A DNA stretch of 64,000 nt. It comes from Cellvibrio fontiphilus_A. GTDB taxonomy: Bacteria; Pseudomonadota; Gammaproteobacteria; Pseudomonadales; Cellvibrionaceae. Below are positions 45,047-53,380 of this stretch, in pieces. The notes beneath the pieces were generated by a model. It did no database searches and was not told where the DNA came from. It saw nothing but the letters and a program-made list of their open reading frames with translations. Position 1 is the first letter of the stretch, and every line of letters starts with the position of its first letter. The translations under genes and the position numbers were made by a program. The stretch spans positions 85,486-149,485 of the forward strand of contig NZ_JBHRTF010000016.1 in the NCBI RefSeq assembly GCF_042646205.1. The letters run 5' to 3'.

Positions 45047-45166
45047 ACCCCCTCCCGGCCTCCCCCTTGGCAGGGGGAGGAGTTGACCCCCTCCCAGCCT
45101 CCCCCTCATGGAGGGGGAGGAGCTTTTAATTCCTCCCCCTGCCAAGGGGGAGGTTAGGAGGGGGTA
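45047..45166. repeat. C-rich/G-rich inverted repeats between persulfide dioxygenase and TauE genes
   Basis: Three hairpin units in tandem. The first, CCTCCCCCTTGGCAGGGGGAGG in two arms (45059-45080), is the exact reverse complement of the last (45132-45153), so the outer parts form a long inverted repeat around a middle unit (CCTCCCCCTCATGGAGGGGGAGG region). Flanks ACCCCCTCC and GGAGGGGGT extend it. The TauE stop codon (45154-45156) and its last codons lie inside it. Same family as the repeat at 39859-40003. Confidence 0.88.
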
Positions 45167-45990
45167 AGTGCTGTTGAAAAAAACATTGCTCCTGCTGCGA
45201 CTAACAAACCAATCGCAAATAATTTCTGTAACCACACGTTGGCAATTTTGTGGCTGACGGCTTGGCCGATCATCATGCCCACCAAACCGCCTGCGGCTAC
45301 CAATAACAACCAATTCCAATGTTGGTTTTCACTCAGTGCCACATGGCTAATAAAACCTGAGCTGCTAATCAGCGCGATAATAAACAGCGATGTACTCACC
45401 GCCTGCGCCATGCTCACCGCGCTTAAGGCCAGCAGTAGCGGCACAATTAAAAAACCGCCGCCAACACCGAACAAACCCGATAACAGCCCAACTACTAAAC
45501 CGCCAATTAATAAACCGGTTACGCAGCGCGGGCGCAGTTCAAATTGGCCAGTGGGATTCAAATTGCATAAATGATCAGGGCTGGGTATTGCCGCAAAATT
45601 ACCGGCGCGCACCACACTTGCAGCCTGCGGATTGTTGCGTGCGCTCATCCACATGCGCACGGCGATGATCGCCGCCAACAAACTAAAACCACTGACTAAC
45701 CACAGTTCATCCAACTGCATGCCCAACCATTTACCCAGTGGCGCGGTGAGCGCGCCGCTCAAGGCCAGAATCAAACCCGGCTTCCACAAGAGCGGCACTT
45801 GCTTGCGCGAGACACTATTGCGCAGGCTGGCGTAAATAGTGGTGGCGGCAACTGCACCCAAGGAGATGCCTGTAGCATCTGCCATAGACATACCGCCGAG
45901 TAGTAATAACAACGGCACCGCAAACACCGAGCCGCCAGCACCGGTCAGGCCGAGAATTAACCCAATCAATAAACCAATCAGCAGCAACAC
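45154..45990 (-). CDS. TauE/SafE-family sulfite/sulfur exporter
   Basis: A 278-residue membrane protein with about eight transmembrane segments. LIGLLIGLILGLTGAGGSVFAVPLLLLLGG and GLVVGLLSGLFGVGGGFLIVPLLL are the two repeated halves typical of TauE/SafE (DUF81) permeases. They export sulfite or related sulfur anions and are common partners of persulfide dioxygenases. The last five residues (ALTPS) and stop are encoded by the C-rich repeat, so the original C-terminus appears to have been replaced by the insertion. The gene is followed by the repeat and the dioxygenase gene. Confidence 0.9.
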   Translation of the reverse strand: MLLLIGLLIGLILGLTGAGGSVFAVPLLLLLGGMSMADATGISLGAVAATTIYASLRNSVSRKQVPLLWKPGLILALSGALTAPLGKWLGMQLDELWLVSGFSLLAAIIAVRMWMSARNNPQAASVVRAGNFAAIPSPDHLCNLNPTGQFELRPRCVTGLLIGGLVVGLLSGLFGVGGGFLIVPLLLALSAVSMAQAVSTSLFIIALISSSGFISHVALSENQHWNWLLLVAAGGLVGMMIGQAVSHKIANVWLQKLFAIGLLVAAGAMFFSTALTPS

Positions 45991-46043
45991 GTTTATTCCT
46001 CAGGTGAGGTGATCAACAGCTCGCGCTATTTATTCCAAGGTGC

Positions 46044-46574
46044 TTATTTATTCCAAGGAGCCTTGGCAATCAGCATACCCATTGGGCAAATATCGGTGAC
46101 GCCAGCAAAAATCAAACCCGCTCCCACAAAGGCCGATAAACCGTAAAACGCCGGGTTAAACCAAGTGCCCAATACCGCGCCGGTAATCACCAACAAACCA
46201 GCGGCGATGCGTACTTGGCGCTCCAGCGGAATTACTTTTTTGCCAGTGGCCGCAAGCGGAATGTTGGACTGTTTAACCGCGTTCATGCCGCCTTCAATGA
46301 CTACCAGCTCGGCATTAACTTGGCCTTTAAGTTGATCGGCCGCCATTTCGGCGCGCTTGCCGCCTTGGCAGAGCAAATACACCGCACTGCCGTTTTTGCC
46401 GCTCTTGGCGATTTCTTCCTGCAGGCGCGCTGGCGTTAATTCATGCAGCGGGATATGCAAGCAGTCGGGCAGGCCAGCGGCTTTTACTTCGGCGGCGGTA
46501 CGCACATCCAAAATGCACATATCGGCGCTTTTGTTGGTCATCAAATCAACGGGGTGGATACGTTTATGGCTCAT
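46044..46574 (-). CDS. Rhodanese plus DUF2892 membrane protein
   Basis: A 176-residue protein: an N-terminal rhodanese domain (CILDVRTAAEVKAAGLPDCLHIPLHEL, catalytic Cys69 in YLLCQGGKRAEMAADQL) followed by two hydrophobic segments in the DUF2892 style (about residues 125-165, QVRIAAGLLVITGAVLG and GLSAFVGAGLIFAGVTDICPMGMLIAK). It should transfer sulfane sulfur at the membrane face. It lies between the regulator and the TauE gene, in line with a sulfur-oxidation role. Gaps of 53 and 57 bases separate it from its neighbours. Confidence 0.92.
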   Translation of the reverse strand: MSHKRIHPVDLMTNKSADMCILDVRTAAEVKAAGLPDCLHIPLHELTPARLQEEIAKSGKNGSAVYLLCQGGKRAEMAADQLKGQVNAELVVIEGGMNAVKQSNIPLAATGKKVIPLERQVRIAAGLLVITGAVLGTWFNPAFYGLSAFVGAGLIFAGVTDICPMGMLIAKAPWNK

Positions 46575-46631
46575 GGTTTTACCTCTTGGTGAAAAATGGT
46601 GAGTCAGGTTTTAAACAGTTAGTGCGATACA

Positions 46632-46955
46632 TCAGCCCGGCGGACAGTAAATGGATTGCAGCAGTGCAATCACTTTGGGAGCTTCATCGCCCTGCACCCG
46701 GTAAAACACCGTCTGCGCCTCTTTGCGCGTTGCCACCAAACCCGCTTCACGCAAACTCGCCAAATGCTGGGAGAGGGCGGATTGGCTCAGTGGCACCTGT
46801 TCGTTTAGCTCGCCGACCGACATTTCGCCTGCCATCAGGGTGCATAAAATCATCAGCCGGTTTTCGTTGGCCAAGGCTTTGAGCAGCGCAGCGGCGGCCT
46901 GGGCGTGTTGTTGTAGCTCGGATAAAGGGTTGGTGGTGATTGCAGCTATAGCCAT
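46632..46955 (-). CDS. ArsR-family regulator, BigR/SqrR-like persulfide sensor
   Basis: A 107-residue winged-helix repressor. LLKALANENRLMILCTLMAGEMSVGELNEQ, then SQSALSQHLASLREAGLVATRKEAQTVFYRV, is ArsR/SmtB. It lacks metal-binding motifs but has cysteines at Cys38 (MILCTLM) and Cys104 (SIYCPP), the pair that forms a tetrasulfide in BigR and SqrR when sulfide rises. ATG at 46955 has GAGGAG eight bases upstream; an ATG seven codons earlier lies before that site and is less likely. A palindrome overlaps the gene promoter. It probably represses the downstream rhodanese-TauE-dioxygenase genes, and perhaps the RND pair, until persulfides appear. Confidence 0.9.
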   Translation of the reverse strand: MAIAAITTNPLSELQQHAQAAAALLKALANENRLMILCTLMAGEMSVGELNEQVPLSQSALSQHLASLREAGLVATRKEAQTVFYRVQGDEAPKVIALLQSIYCPPG

Positions 46956-46982
46956 GAAGTAGCTCCTCGTGTTCATGAATAG

Positions 46983-47010
46983 ATTGTATTAGTATTTATT
47001 AAATTAGCAA
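46983..47010 (-). promoter_or_regulatory. Promoter of the BigR-like operon
   Basis: Read on the minus strand: TTGCTA (47010-47005), 16 bases, TACAAT (46988-46983). The -35 box lies inside the palindrome, so the repressor would block RNA polymerase directly. Confidence 0.6.
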
Positions 47011-47021
47011 TATCTAATTTA
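47000..47021. promoter_or_regulatory. Palindromic operator of the BigR-like regulator
   Basis: TAAATTAG (47000-47007), CAATAT, CTAATTTA (47014-47021): an 8-bp perfect inverted repeat, AT-rich as BigR sites are. It covers the -35 box and lies 45 bases before the regulator start. Autorepression is the simplest reading. Confidence 0.65.
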
Positions 47022-47115
47022 GTTATTTTTGATTTAAGGAAAAGGCTACCGGAATGCCATTGTTATATTGGGCGCCAAGGCAATCGGCTCATTCTGGTCT
47101 AGGCTGAGATAACCA

Positions 47116-48771
47116 ATGTTGTTGTGCTTGATGGCGCGTAGAAGTGGGGTAGATGTGGATCGCTGGACAAACATTCATGGCTTGGGGCGCTTGCGGCACG
47201 AATTTCTCGATCAGGTCTGGCGCAACCTTGCCTGGCTGACCTTGGTTCTGGTTCCGCTCTCTCTGTTTCGCATCAAGTTCACCGGTTGGTTGCCCTTATA
47301 TGGGGTGCACCTTGTATTGGCTGTCGCTGTGTTATTGATCGCACTTAACCGTAAACGCTTGTCCGTGCGCTACAAAGCGCCGTTATTGGTGGCGGTGTTT
47401 TGGGGGGTGGGCATCAGCGGCGTAATCAATTTCGGTTTGGCATCCGCCGGGCTTTGGTGGCTGTTGATGGGGGCTGTGGTCACGGGCGCGGTTTATAACC
47501 TGCGTCACGGCGTGATTATGGGGATTGCCGTTTTAGTTGTGCTCTTGTTGTTTATGCTGGCTTTTTCATCCGGCCAGTTAAGCACCAGGGCGGATTTGAA
47601 TGTTTACAACACCCATCCTGCCTCCTGGGTAAATATGGTGATAGGTACAGCGCTGTGTATTGCGGTCATAGTGCGCTCCATCATTTTGTATCACCAGTCA
47701 CTGGTGCGTGAGACTGAACATCGCTTTCAGCAGTGGGTGGAGGATATGCCTGCCGCTATGGTGGTATTGGACAGCGACGCGCGGGTTTCCTTTGCCAACG
47801 CACCAGCGCGTGAGTTACTGGGCCTTTCCGATAAACCGGGCGTCAGATACCTGGGCAATTTTTATCGTGCGGGTAGCGATACTCTTTATCCGCTGGAAGA
47901 CTTGCCTATGCTGCGCGCACTCAAGGGTGAGCAGGGCAAGGTGGATGATGTGGAAGTGTTGGTGGCCGGGCGCCGTATCGCCCTGCAAATTTGGGGTAAA
48001 CCCTGCCTGGACTGGCGCGGCAAGGCGAGTTTTGCTATTGCCACCTTTGAAGACATTACCGAGCGCCGCCGCGCTGAAACCATGAAAAGCGAGTTTGTCG
48101 CTACGGTGAGCCATGAATTGCGCACGCCACTGACCTCTATTCACGGCTCCCTGGGGTTGTTGCGGTCGGGTGCGCTGGGTGAGCTGAACGACAAAATGCA
48201 ATCGGTCGTCACTATTGCCGGCAATAACACTGACCGTTTATTGCTGTTGATCAACGACATACTCGATATCCAAAAAATCACTGCCGGGCATATGAGCTTC
48301 AACATAGCGCCGGTGGCGGTCATGCCACTGGTGCGCCGGCAGATGGACGAACTGGCCACCTACGCCAGTCAGTTCGGGGTCAGTTATCGCCTGAGCCTGG
48401 CGGTTGCAGAAACAGAAAAGGTGATGGCGGATGAACATCGCCTGATGCAAGCGCTGGGTAACTTGATGTCCAACGGCGCCAAGTTTTCTCCCGCTGGAGG
48501 CCTTGTCACCCTTGAGGTGAGCATTCTGGATGAAGATAAGGTTTGTATCACCGTGAGTGATACCGGAACCGGCATTCCCGAGCATTTTAAACCGCACATT
48601 TTTGAGCCTTTCAGCCAGGCGGATACCTCCAGCAAGCGCGGCAGGGGAGGTACTGGTCTGGGCTTGGCTATCACCAAAGATTTGATTGAACACCAGCAGG
48701 GTGAGATTTCGTTTACCAGTGACCCGCAATTGGGTACTCGCTTTTCTATTTGTCTGCCACGGGTGAGGTGA
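47116..48771 (+). CDS. Membrane sensor histidine kinase with PAS domain
   Basis: A 551-residue kinase. The N-terminal region has about six transmembrane segments (residues about 35-180), then a PAS domain (about 200-315; FQQWVEDMPAAMVVLDSDARVSFANAPARELLG), HisKA with His333 in ATVSHELRTPLTSIHGSLGLL, and HATPase_c (NLMSNGAKFSPAGG, VSDTGTGIPEHF, GGTGLGLAITKDLIEHQQG). No response regulator gene is adjacent. It is divergent from the BigR-like operon; a link is possible but not shown. The gene starts at ATG 47116. Confidence 0.92.
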   Translation: MLLCLMARRSGVDVDRWTNIHGLGRLRHEFLDQVWRNLAWLTLVLVPLSLFRIKFTGWLPLYGVHLVLAVAVLLIALNRKRLSVRYKAPLLVAVFWGVGISGVINFGLASAGLWWLLMGAVVTGAVYNLRHGVIMGIAVLVVLLLFMLAFSSGQLSTRADLNVYNTHPASWVNMVIGTALCIAVIVRSIILYHQSLVRETEHRFQQWVEDMPAAMVVLDSDARVSFANAPARELLGLSDKPGVRYLGNFYRAGSDTLYPLEDLPMLRALKGEQGKVDDVEVLVAGRRIALQIWGKPCLDWRGKASFAIATFEDITERRRAETMKSEFVATVSHELRTPLTSIHGSLGLLRSGALGELNDKMQSVVTIAGNNTDRLLLLINDILDIQKITAGHMSFNIAPVAVMPLVRRQMDELATYASQFGVSYRLSLAVAETEKVMADEHRLMQALGNLMSNGAKFSPAGGLVTLEVSILDEDKVCITVSDTGTGIPEHFKPHIFEPFSQADTSSKRGRGGTGLGLAITKDLIEHQQGEISFTSDPQLGTRFSICLPRVR

Positions 48772-48879
48772 GGAGCGGCGGGTTTGTCTGGCGCTGAGCA
48801 AGGAAGTGTAAAGTCGTAAGTGCTTTTTTGATCTTGTCCTGCCTTTGGCGCGTAGAACCACTATCGATATCAAGAGGTA

Positions 48880-50160
48880 ATGACGATGGCTGGTTCTTAT
48901 AACCTGGTTTTGGTGTTCGCATCCTACTGTGTGGCGGTCATCGCCTCTTATACAGCGATTTATTTTGGCACCCGTGTGTTTAGCCTGAGCGGTGGTTCCC
49001 GCCGTTTTTGGTTGGGTATGGGCGCACTCTGTTTGGGTAGCGGTATTTGGTCCATGCATTTTGTGGGTATGAGTGCCTACACCATGCCAATGCACATGCA
49101 TATGACCTTCAGCGCGACCCTGACGCTGATCTCCTGGCTGCCGGCGGTAATGGCATCGGCGCTGGCGCTCTACGTTATCACCCTGCCGCAGGTATCCTTT
49201 AAAACCCTCGCCTCTAGCGCGTTGATTATGGGCGCAGGTATTTTTGCCATGCATTACGGCGGCATGTATGCCATGCAAATGCACCCCGGTATCGAATACA
49301 ACACCTTGTTGGTGATTCTGTCGGGGGTGATTGCGGTGGTTGCATCCGGCGCGGCGCTGGTGATTTGCCGCAAGGTGCGCGATGTTCCCCCGCAGTATGC
49401 GCTGTTGACCAAGGTGGCAGCCGCACTGGTGATGGGCGCGGCCATTTGTGGCATGCACTACACCGGCATGGCAGCGGCCAGCTACCCCGAGGGCGCAGCC
49501 GCACACCCGGACAACCTTTTGCGCGGTGATTGGATGGGCATACCCACTGCGGTAGCCGCCAGTGTGCTTTTGTTGTTGGCGATCTATTCCGCCTATACCG
49601 ACTTCCGTGCCATGGAGCGCGCCCGTCAGGAGGAGCGCAAGCGCAACGAGGCAGCACGTCAAACGGCCTTCTATGACTCGCTCACCGGGCTTGCCAATCG
49701 CTCTTTTTTGGAGGCGAGGGTGCTGGAGAAGCTTACCGTCACCAACCCCGACAACTCCCCCGCACCTTTTATGCTGGTCTATTTTGAGCTGACCGATTAT
49801 CGCGATCTCTGGCAGCGCCATGGCGAGGCCTATGCCCAGGCGCTGATCAAATATGCGGTGACCGAGTTGCAGGTTCAGCTGCCTACGGCCGAGCTGATTG
49901 CGCGCTACAGCGGCAACAGTTTTATGGCGATCCTGCCCTCCAATAACAGCAAGATGATCAATTCGCTCGCACAGCGACTTGCTGGCCGCCTGCAGGCAGT
50001 GGTGACTATTCAGGGTCAGCCAACCCTGTTCCAGTGGGGCCTGGGGTACAGCGAGTACCCGGCATCCGGCACCAATAGCCGAAATCTGGTCAGGGCGGCA
50101 CAGCGCATCCGCGTCTCCTCCGGCGAGGTGGGTGCTGAACTACAGTTGGAGCTGATGTGA
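48880..50160 (+). CDS. MHYT-domain membrane protein with degenerate GGDEF domain
   Basis: A 426-residue protein. Its N-terminal seven-helix MHYT domain repeats the motif three times: SMHFVGMSAYTMPMHMHM, AMHYGGMYAMQMHP and GMHYTGMAA, whose His and Met may bind copper or sense oxygen or NO. The C-terminal domain (about 265-420) begins RQTAFYDSLTGLANRSFLEARV like a diguanylate cyclase, but the active-site GGDEF motif reads SGNSF (IARYSGNSFMAILP), so catalysis of cyclic-di-GMP is unlikely. It may act as a sensor of another protein. ATG 48880 is followed by an in-frame ATG at 48886 that has better spacing from GAGG. Confidence 0.9.
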   Translation: MTMAGSYNLVLVFASYCVAVIASYTAIYFGTRVFSLSGGSRRFWLGMGALCLGSGIWSMHFVGMSAYTMPMHMHMTFSATLTLISWLPAVMASALALYVITLPQVSFKTLASSALIMGAGIFAMHYGGMYAMQMHPGIEYNTLLVILSGVIAVVASGAALVICRKVRDVPPQYALLTKVAAALVMGAAICGMHYTGMAAASYPEGAAAHPDNLLRGDWMGIPTAVAASVLLLLAIYSAYTDFRAMERARQEERKRNEAARQTAFYDSLTGLANRSFLEARVLEKLTVTNPDNSPAPFMLVYFELTDYRDLWQRHGEAYAQALIKYAVTELQVQLPTAELIARYSGNSFMAILPSNNSKMINSLAQRLAGRLQAVVTIQGQPTLFQWGLGYSEYPASGTNSRNLVRAAQRIRVSSGEVGAELQLELM

Positions 50161-50518
50161 TTGGCTTCACGTTATTGATAGTTTGATTTTTCACAGGTTT
50201 ATTCGCGCGCCAGGTTCGCCTGGCGATGTTTTAGTCGAACGTGCCAGCTTTAGCCAAACCCTTGTGGCACAAGGGCTGTAACTGCTGGTATCCATTGAAG
50301 GTTTTGCTTGTGTTCGCCCTTGAATGGCAGTGACAGGTTCGATTTTTTTCCCTTTCCCAAGGTGTTAAACCCTTACTTTGCTCACTTTCTAATCTTGTTA
50401 GAGTGGGACGACTCGCTGTTTTCCTCTGGCATACACTCATCGCGCTTGGCATATCCAGCCGTACCGGGCCTGCCATTCGACATCCAACAATAACGATGAA
50501 TAAATGAGGAAATACCAG
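50161..50518. other. Intergenic region with two hairpins before the CBM di-heme gene
   Basis: No gene is visible. CGCCAGG (50208-50214) and CCTGGCG (50219-50225) with loop TTCG, followed by ATGTTTT, should end the MHYT transcript. CCCTTGTG (50260-50267), G, CACAAGGG (50269-50276) is a perfect hairpin of unknown role. The remainder may carry the promoter of the secreted protein downstream. Confidence 0.6.
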
Positions 50519-53323
50519 ATGCGAATTACCCAATTCGGTCGGCGGATGCTATTGGCGCTGGTGGCGCTCAGCAGTGTCTCTGCCGCAGCACAAACCATTA
50601 ATATCAATCCGGTTTCGGCCACTGGCAGTACCAACTTGCAACCGGCCAGCTACGCCATCGATAACATCGGCAATACCCGCTGGGAATCCAATCACGGCAT
50701 ATCGCCCAGTTCACTCACTCTGGATTTAGGGCAGGTTTATAACCTGTCGCAGGTAGTGATTTTGTGGGAGGCCGCCAATGCCGAGCGCTATGAAATTCTC
50801 GGCTCCAATAACAATTCGACCTGGACACAACTCGCCTTGCGCACTGGCGGCGCCTTTGGCAACCGCACCGACACTGTGCTGCTTGCGGGCAGCTATCGCT
50901 ATGTACGCATGAATGCCATCACCCGCAGCGCTGGCAATAACTGGGGCTACTCGATTTTTGAGATGGATGTATTCGGCGCCGTACCGGTCGCTTCATCGTC
51001 CAGCGTGTCCTCAGCGAATTGTGCACTTGGCTGCGTGACCACCTTGAATAGCTCCACCATGCGCGCGACGGTAACTGGCGGCGACATAGTGGACATCCAC
51101 TACACCGTCAACGGCGGCGCCCAGCAAAACGTGCGGATGAACCTCGCCAACGGTGTATGGACTTACGACATCGGCGGCTTGCCGGCGGGCGCGGTAGTCC
51201 GTGCCAATTTCACCATTATCAAAAATGGCGCAGGGCAGGATACCGAGTGGAAGAACTACACCCTGGGCGCCGGGTCTTCTAGCCTACCCAGTTCATCGCG
51301 GTCAAGCAGTTCTGTTCCCTCCAGTGTCGCGCCCAGTTCATCGCGCCCCAGCAGCAGTTCTGTTGCACCACCCAGTTCCAGTTCGGTGGCCAGCAGTGCA
51401 CCACTGGGCAACATAGTGCCGCTCTATAACAACACCACGGCGCTGGAACCGGTGATCAAGTTTGATCGCGGCGATGCCCTGGTCACCCGTATCGCCGACC
51501 GCGCACGCGACCGCCACGCCAAGGAAAACCATTTCCAAGCTTACGATCACTACCTGACCTTCTACTGGGAGCAGCGCACCGCCACTATCGAGATTGTGGA
51601 TTACGTCGCCAAAGGCGGCACCAGTGTGCGTATGAACGTAGTGACCCAAGGCCGTTTGGATGACCTGCAAGCGGAGAACCGCTGGTTCTATATCGGCATG
51701 AATACCCTCGCCGAATACTGCGGCAACGGGGTGATGAACCGCATCAACGACTTTAACTACTGGAAGGAAGCCAGCTGGAACTGCCGTGAGAATCGCCCCA
51801 TTCAAATTGGTGACCGCTTGGAGTTTGAACTCAGCCAATTCCTCGACAAAAACAGCGTGATTCGCGGCCGCGACAACTATTACGGCACCACCTATTTATA
51901 CATAGTCGGGCAGGGCATAGTGCCCTGGGATGTGACCGACAAGGTGCCGTTTGTGGGCGGTGTTTATAAGCAGCGCGATTCCATGCCCATGCCGGTCAAT
52001 GCCCGTTTGGGTGGCGATACCAGCCTGCACGTACAAATGACCGCTGAACCCGATGGCCACTTCCAACAGATGGCCACCAACCTGAGCGCGGTGAATGGTC
52101 AGGCGTTTGTGCTCGGCCGTCGTGTGCATCACACCTCCTTTATTAATGGTGGTCACGACGAAAATCCGGAAAACGGTATTTTCAGTGAGATGGTGGGCAA
52201 GTCCGGCACCCGTTATGTGAGTGATCGCTGCTCCCACTGCCATGAACGCAATGGTCGCGCACCCGTGGCGGCGGTAGGTGAGGCACTGGATCGCTGGGTA
52301 TTTAAAGTCGGTAATGCGCAGGGCAATCCGCATCCACAAATGGGCCGTGTATTGCAACCGCAAGCCAATGGCGGCGCAACCAGCGAGGGCACTCCCTCCA
52401 TCGCCTTCTGGACTGAGTCGGGCGGTTTGCGTTCACCCAACTACCAATTCACCGGCTTGCGCCCCGAGACTTTCTCAGCCCGTTTGGCGCCGCAGTTAGT
52501 GGGTATCGGCCTGCTGGAAGCGATTCCCGAATCCACCATTCTCGCCCGTGAAGATATTAACGACGCCAATGGCGATGGTATTTCCGGTCGCGCCCAACGC
52601 ATTGCCGATCCGGCCACCGGGCAAACCCGTTTGGGTCGCTTTGGTTACAAAGCCGCCACTACCAGCGTGAAGCATCAAGTGGCATCGGCCTTTAATACCG
52701 ACATGGGGGTGATGACTTCTATGCTCCCCAACCCGGATTGCGGCAGCAGCCAAACCAACTGTGGCCCGAGCGGTTCGGAACTGGCCAACCAACATTTGGA
52801 TAATTTGGTCAAATACGTTGCCTTGCTCGGGGTTCGCCCACAGCGCGACTACAACAACGCGCAGGTCATTAATGGTCGTACGGTGTTTAACAATATCGGC
52901 TGCGCTGGCTGCCACGTGGAAAGCATGACCACCAGCCAATACCACCCCTTTGCAGAACTGCGTTCGCAAACCATTCGCCCCTATACCGACATGCTGCTGC
53001 ACGACATGGGCCCCGGTCTTGCCGACAATTTAGGTGAAGGCCAAGCCAGTGGCGCTGAATGGCGTACCGCACCGCTCTGGGGCTTGGGTGTTTCCGCCTG
53101 CGTCACCGGCGGTGTGACTGGTCAACCGGGCGGCGTACCTTTTGGGGTGGATGGCAACGAAGTTTGCGTCCCTAAAGCCAGCTACTTGCACGATGGCCGC
53201 GCCCGCACCATTGAAGAAGCCATCCTTTGGCACGGTGGTGAAGGTCAGAACGCTAAAAACAATTACTCGGCACTTTCTGCCAGCCAAAAACAGGATCTGC
53301 TGCGCTTCCTCCAATCGCTATAA
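50519..53323 (+). CDS. Secreted discoidin-module di-heme c-type oxidoreductase (DUF1111/DHOR)
   Basis: A 934-residue exported protein. Signal peptide ends near SAAA-QT (residue about 22). An F5/8-type discoidin (CBM32-like) module follows (about residues 23-155), then a second beta module (about 160-245, beginning NCALGCVTTLN), a serine-rich linker, and a large C-terminal DUF1111 domain with two c-type heme motifs: CSHCH (Cys571, Cys574, His575) and CAGCH (Cys795, Cys798, His799). LLHDMGPGLADN may supply the methionine ligand. DHOR proteins move electrons in the periplasm or outside the cell; the carbohydrate modules suggest action at the polysaccharide surface, perhaps feeding electrons to LPMO-type enzymes, which is inference. 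ATG at 50519 has AGGA eight bases upstream; an earlier ATG at 50504 is possible. Confidence 0.88.
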   Translation: MRITQFGRRMLLALVALSSVSAAAQTININPVSATGSTNLQPASYAIDNIGNTRWESNHGISPSSLTLDLGQVYNLSQVVILWEAANAERYEILGSNNNSTWTQLALRTGGAFGNRTDTVLLAGSYRYVRMNAITRSAGNNWGYSIFEMDVFGAVPVASSSSVSSANCALGCVTTLNSSTMRATVTGGDIVDIHYTVNGGAQQNVRMNLANGVWTYDIGGLPAGAVVRANFTIIKNGAGQDTEWKNYTLGAGSSSLPSSSRSSSSVPSSVAPSSSRPSSSSVAPPSSSSVASSAPLGNIVPLYNNTTALEPVIKFDRGDALVTRIADRARDRHAKENHFQAYDHYLTFYWEQRTATIEIVDYVAKGGTSVRMNVVTQGRLDDLQAENRWFYIGMNTLAEYCGNGVMNRINDFNYWKEASWNCRENRPIQIGDRLEFELSQFLDKNSVIRGRDNYYGTTYLYIVGQGIVPWDVTDKVPFVGGVYKQRDSMPMPVNARLGGDTSLHVQMTAEPDGHFQQMATNLSAVNGQAFVLGRRVHHTSFINGGHDENPENGIFSEMVGKSGTRYVSDRCSHCHERNGRAPVAAVGEALDRWVFKVGNAQGNPHPQMGRVLQPQANGGATSEGTPSIAFWTESGGLRSPNYQFTGLRPETFSARLAPQLVGIGLLEAIPESTILAREDINDANGDGISGRAQRIADPATGQTRLGRFGYKAATTSVKHQVASAFNTDMGVMTSMLPNPDCGSSQTNCGPSGSELANQHLDNLVKYVALLGVRPQRDYNNAQVINGRTVFNNIGCAGCHVESMTTSQYHPFAELRSQTIRPYTDMLLHDMGPGLADNLGEGQASGAEWRTAPLWGLGVSACVTGGVTGQPGGVPFGVDGNEVCVPKASYLHDGRARTIEEAILWHGGEGQNAKNNYSALSASQKQDLLRFLQSL

Positions 53324-53350
53324 ATTTCTGCTAGTGATTTTCTCCCCTCT

Positions 53351-53375
53351 GCCCCGGCTTGCCGGGGCTTTTTTT
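53351..53375 (+). terminator. Terminator after the di-heme gene
   Basis: Stem GCCCCGGC (53351-53358), TT, GCCGGGGC (53361-53368), then seven Ts. Strong and correctly placed 27 bases after the stop; the CE6-type gene on the minus strand ends just beyond it. Confidence 0.9.
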
Positions 53376-53380
53376 GGGCG

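Noticed and set aside
39859..45166. CRISPR-like array in the C/G-rich repeats
   Set aside because: The units are inverted, not direct, spacing is irregular, there are no spacers of equal length and no cas genes.
48238..49821. A 527-codon open frame on the minus strand opposite the histidine kinase and MHYT genes
   Set aside because: It is antisense to two well-supported genes and its residues are His/Gly/Arg-rich low-complexity text typical of a shadow of GC-rich codons. It has no family pattern.
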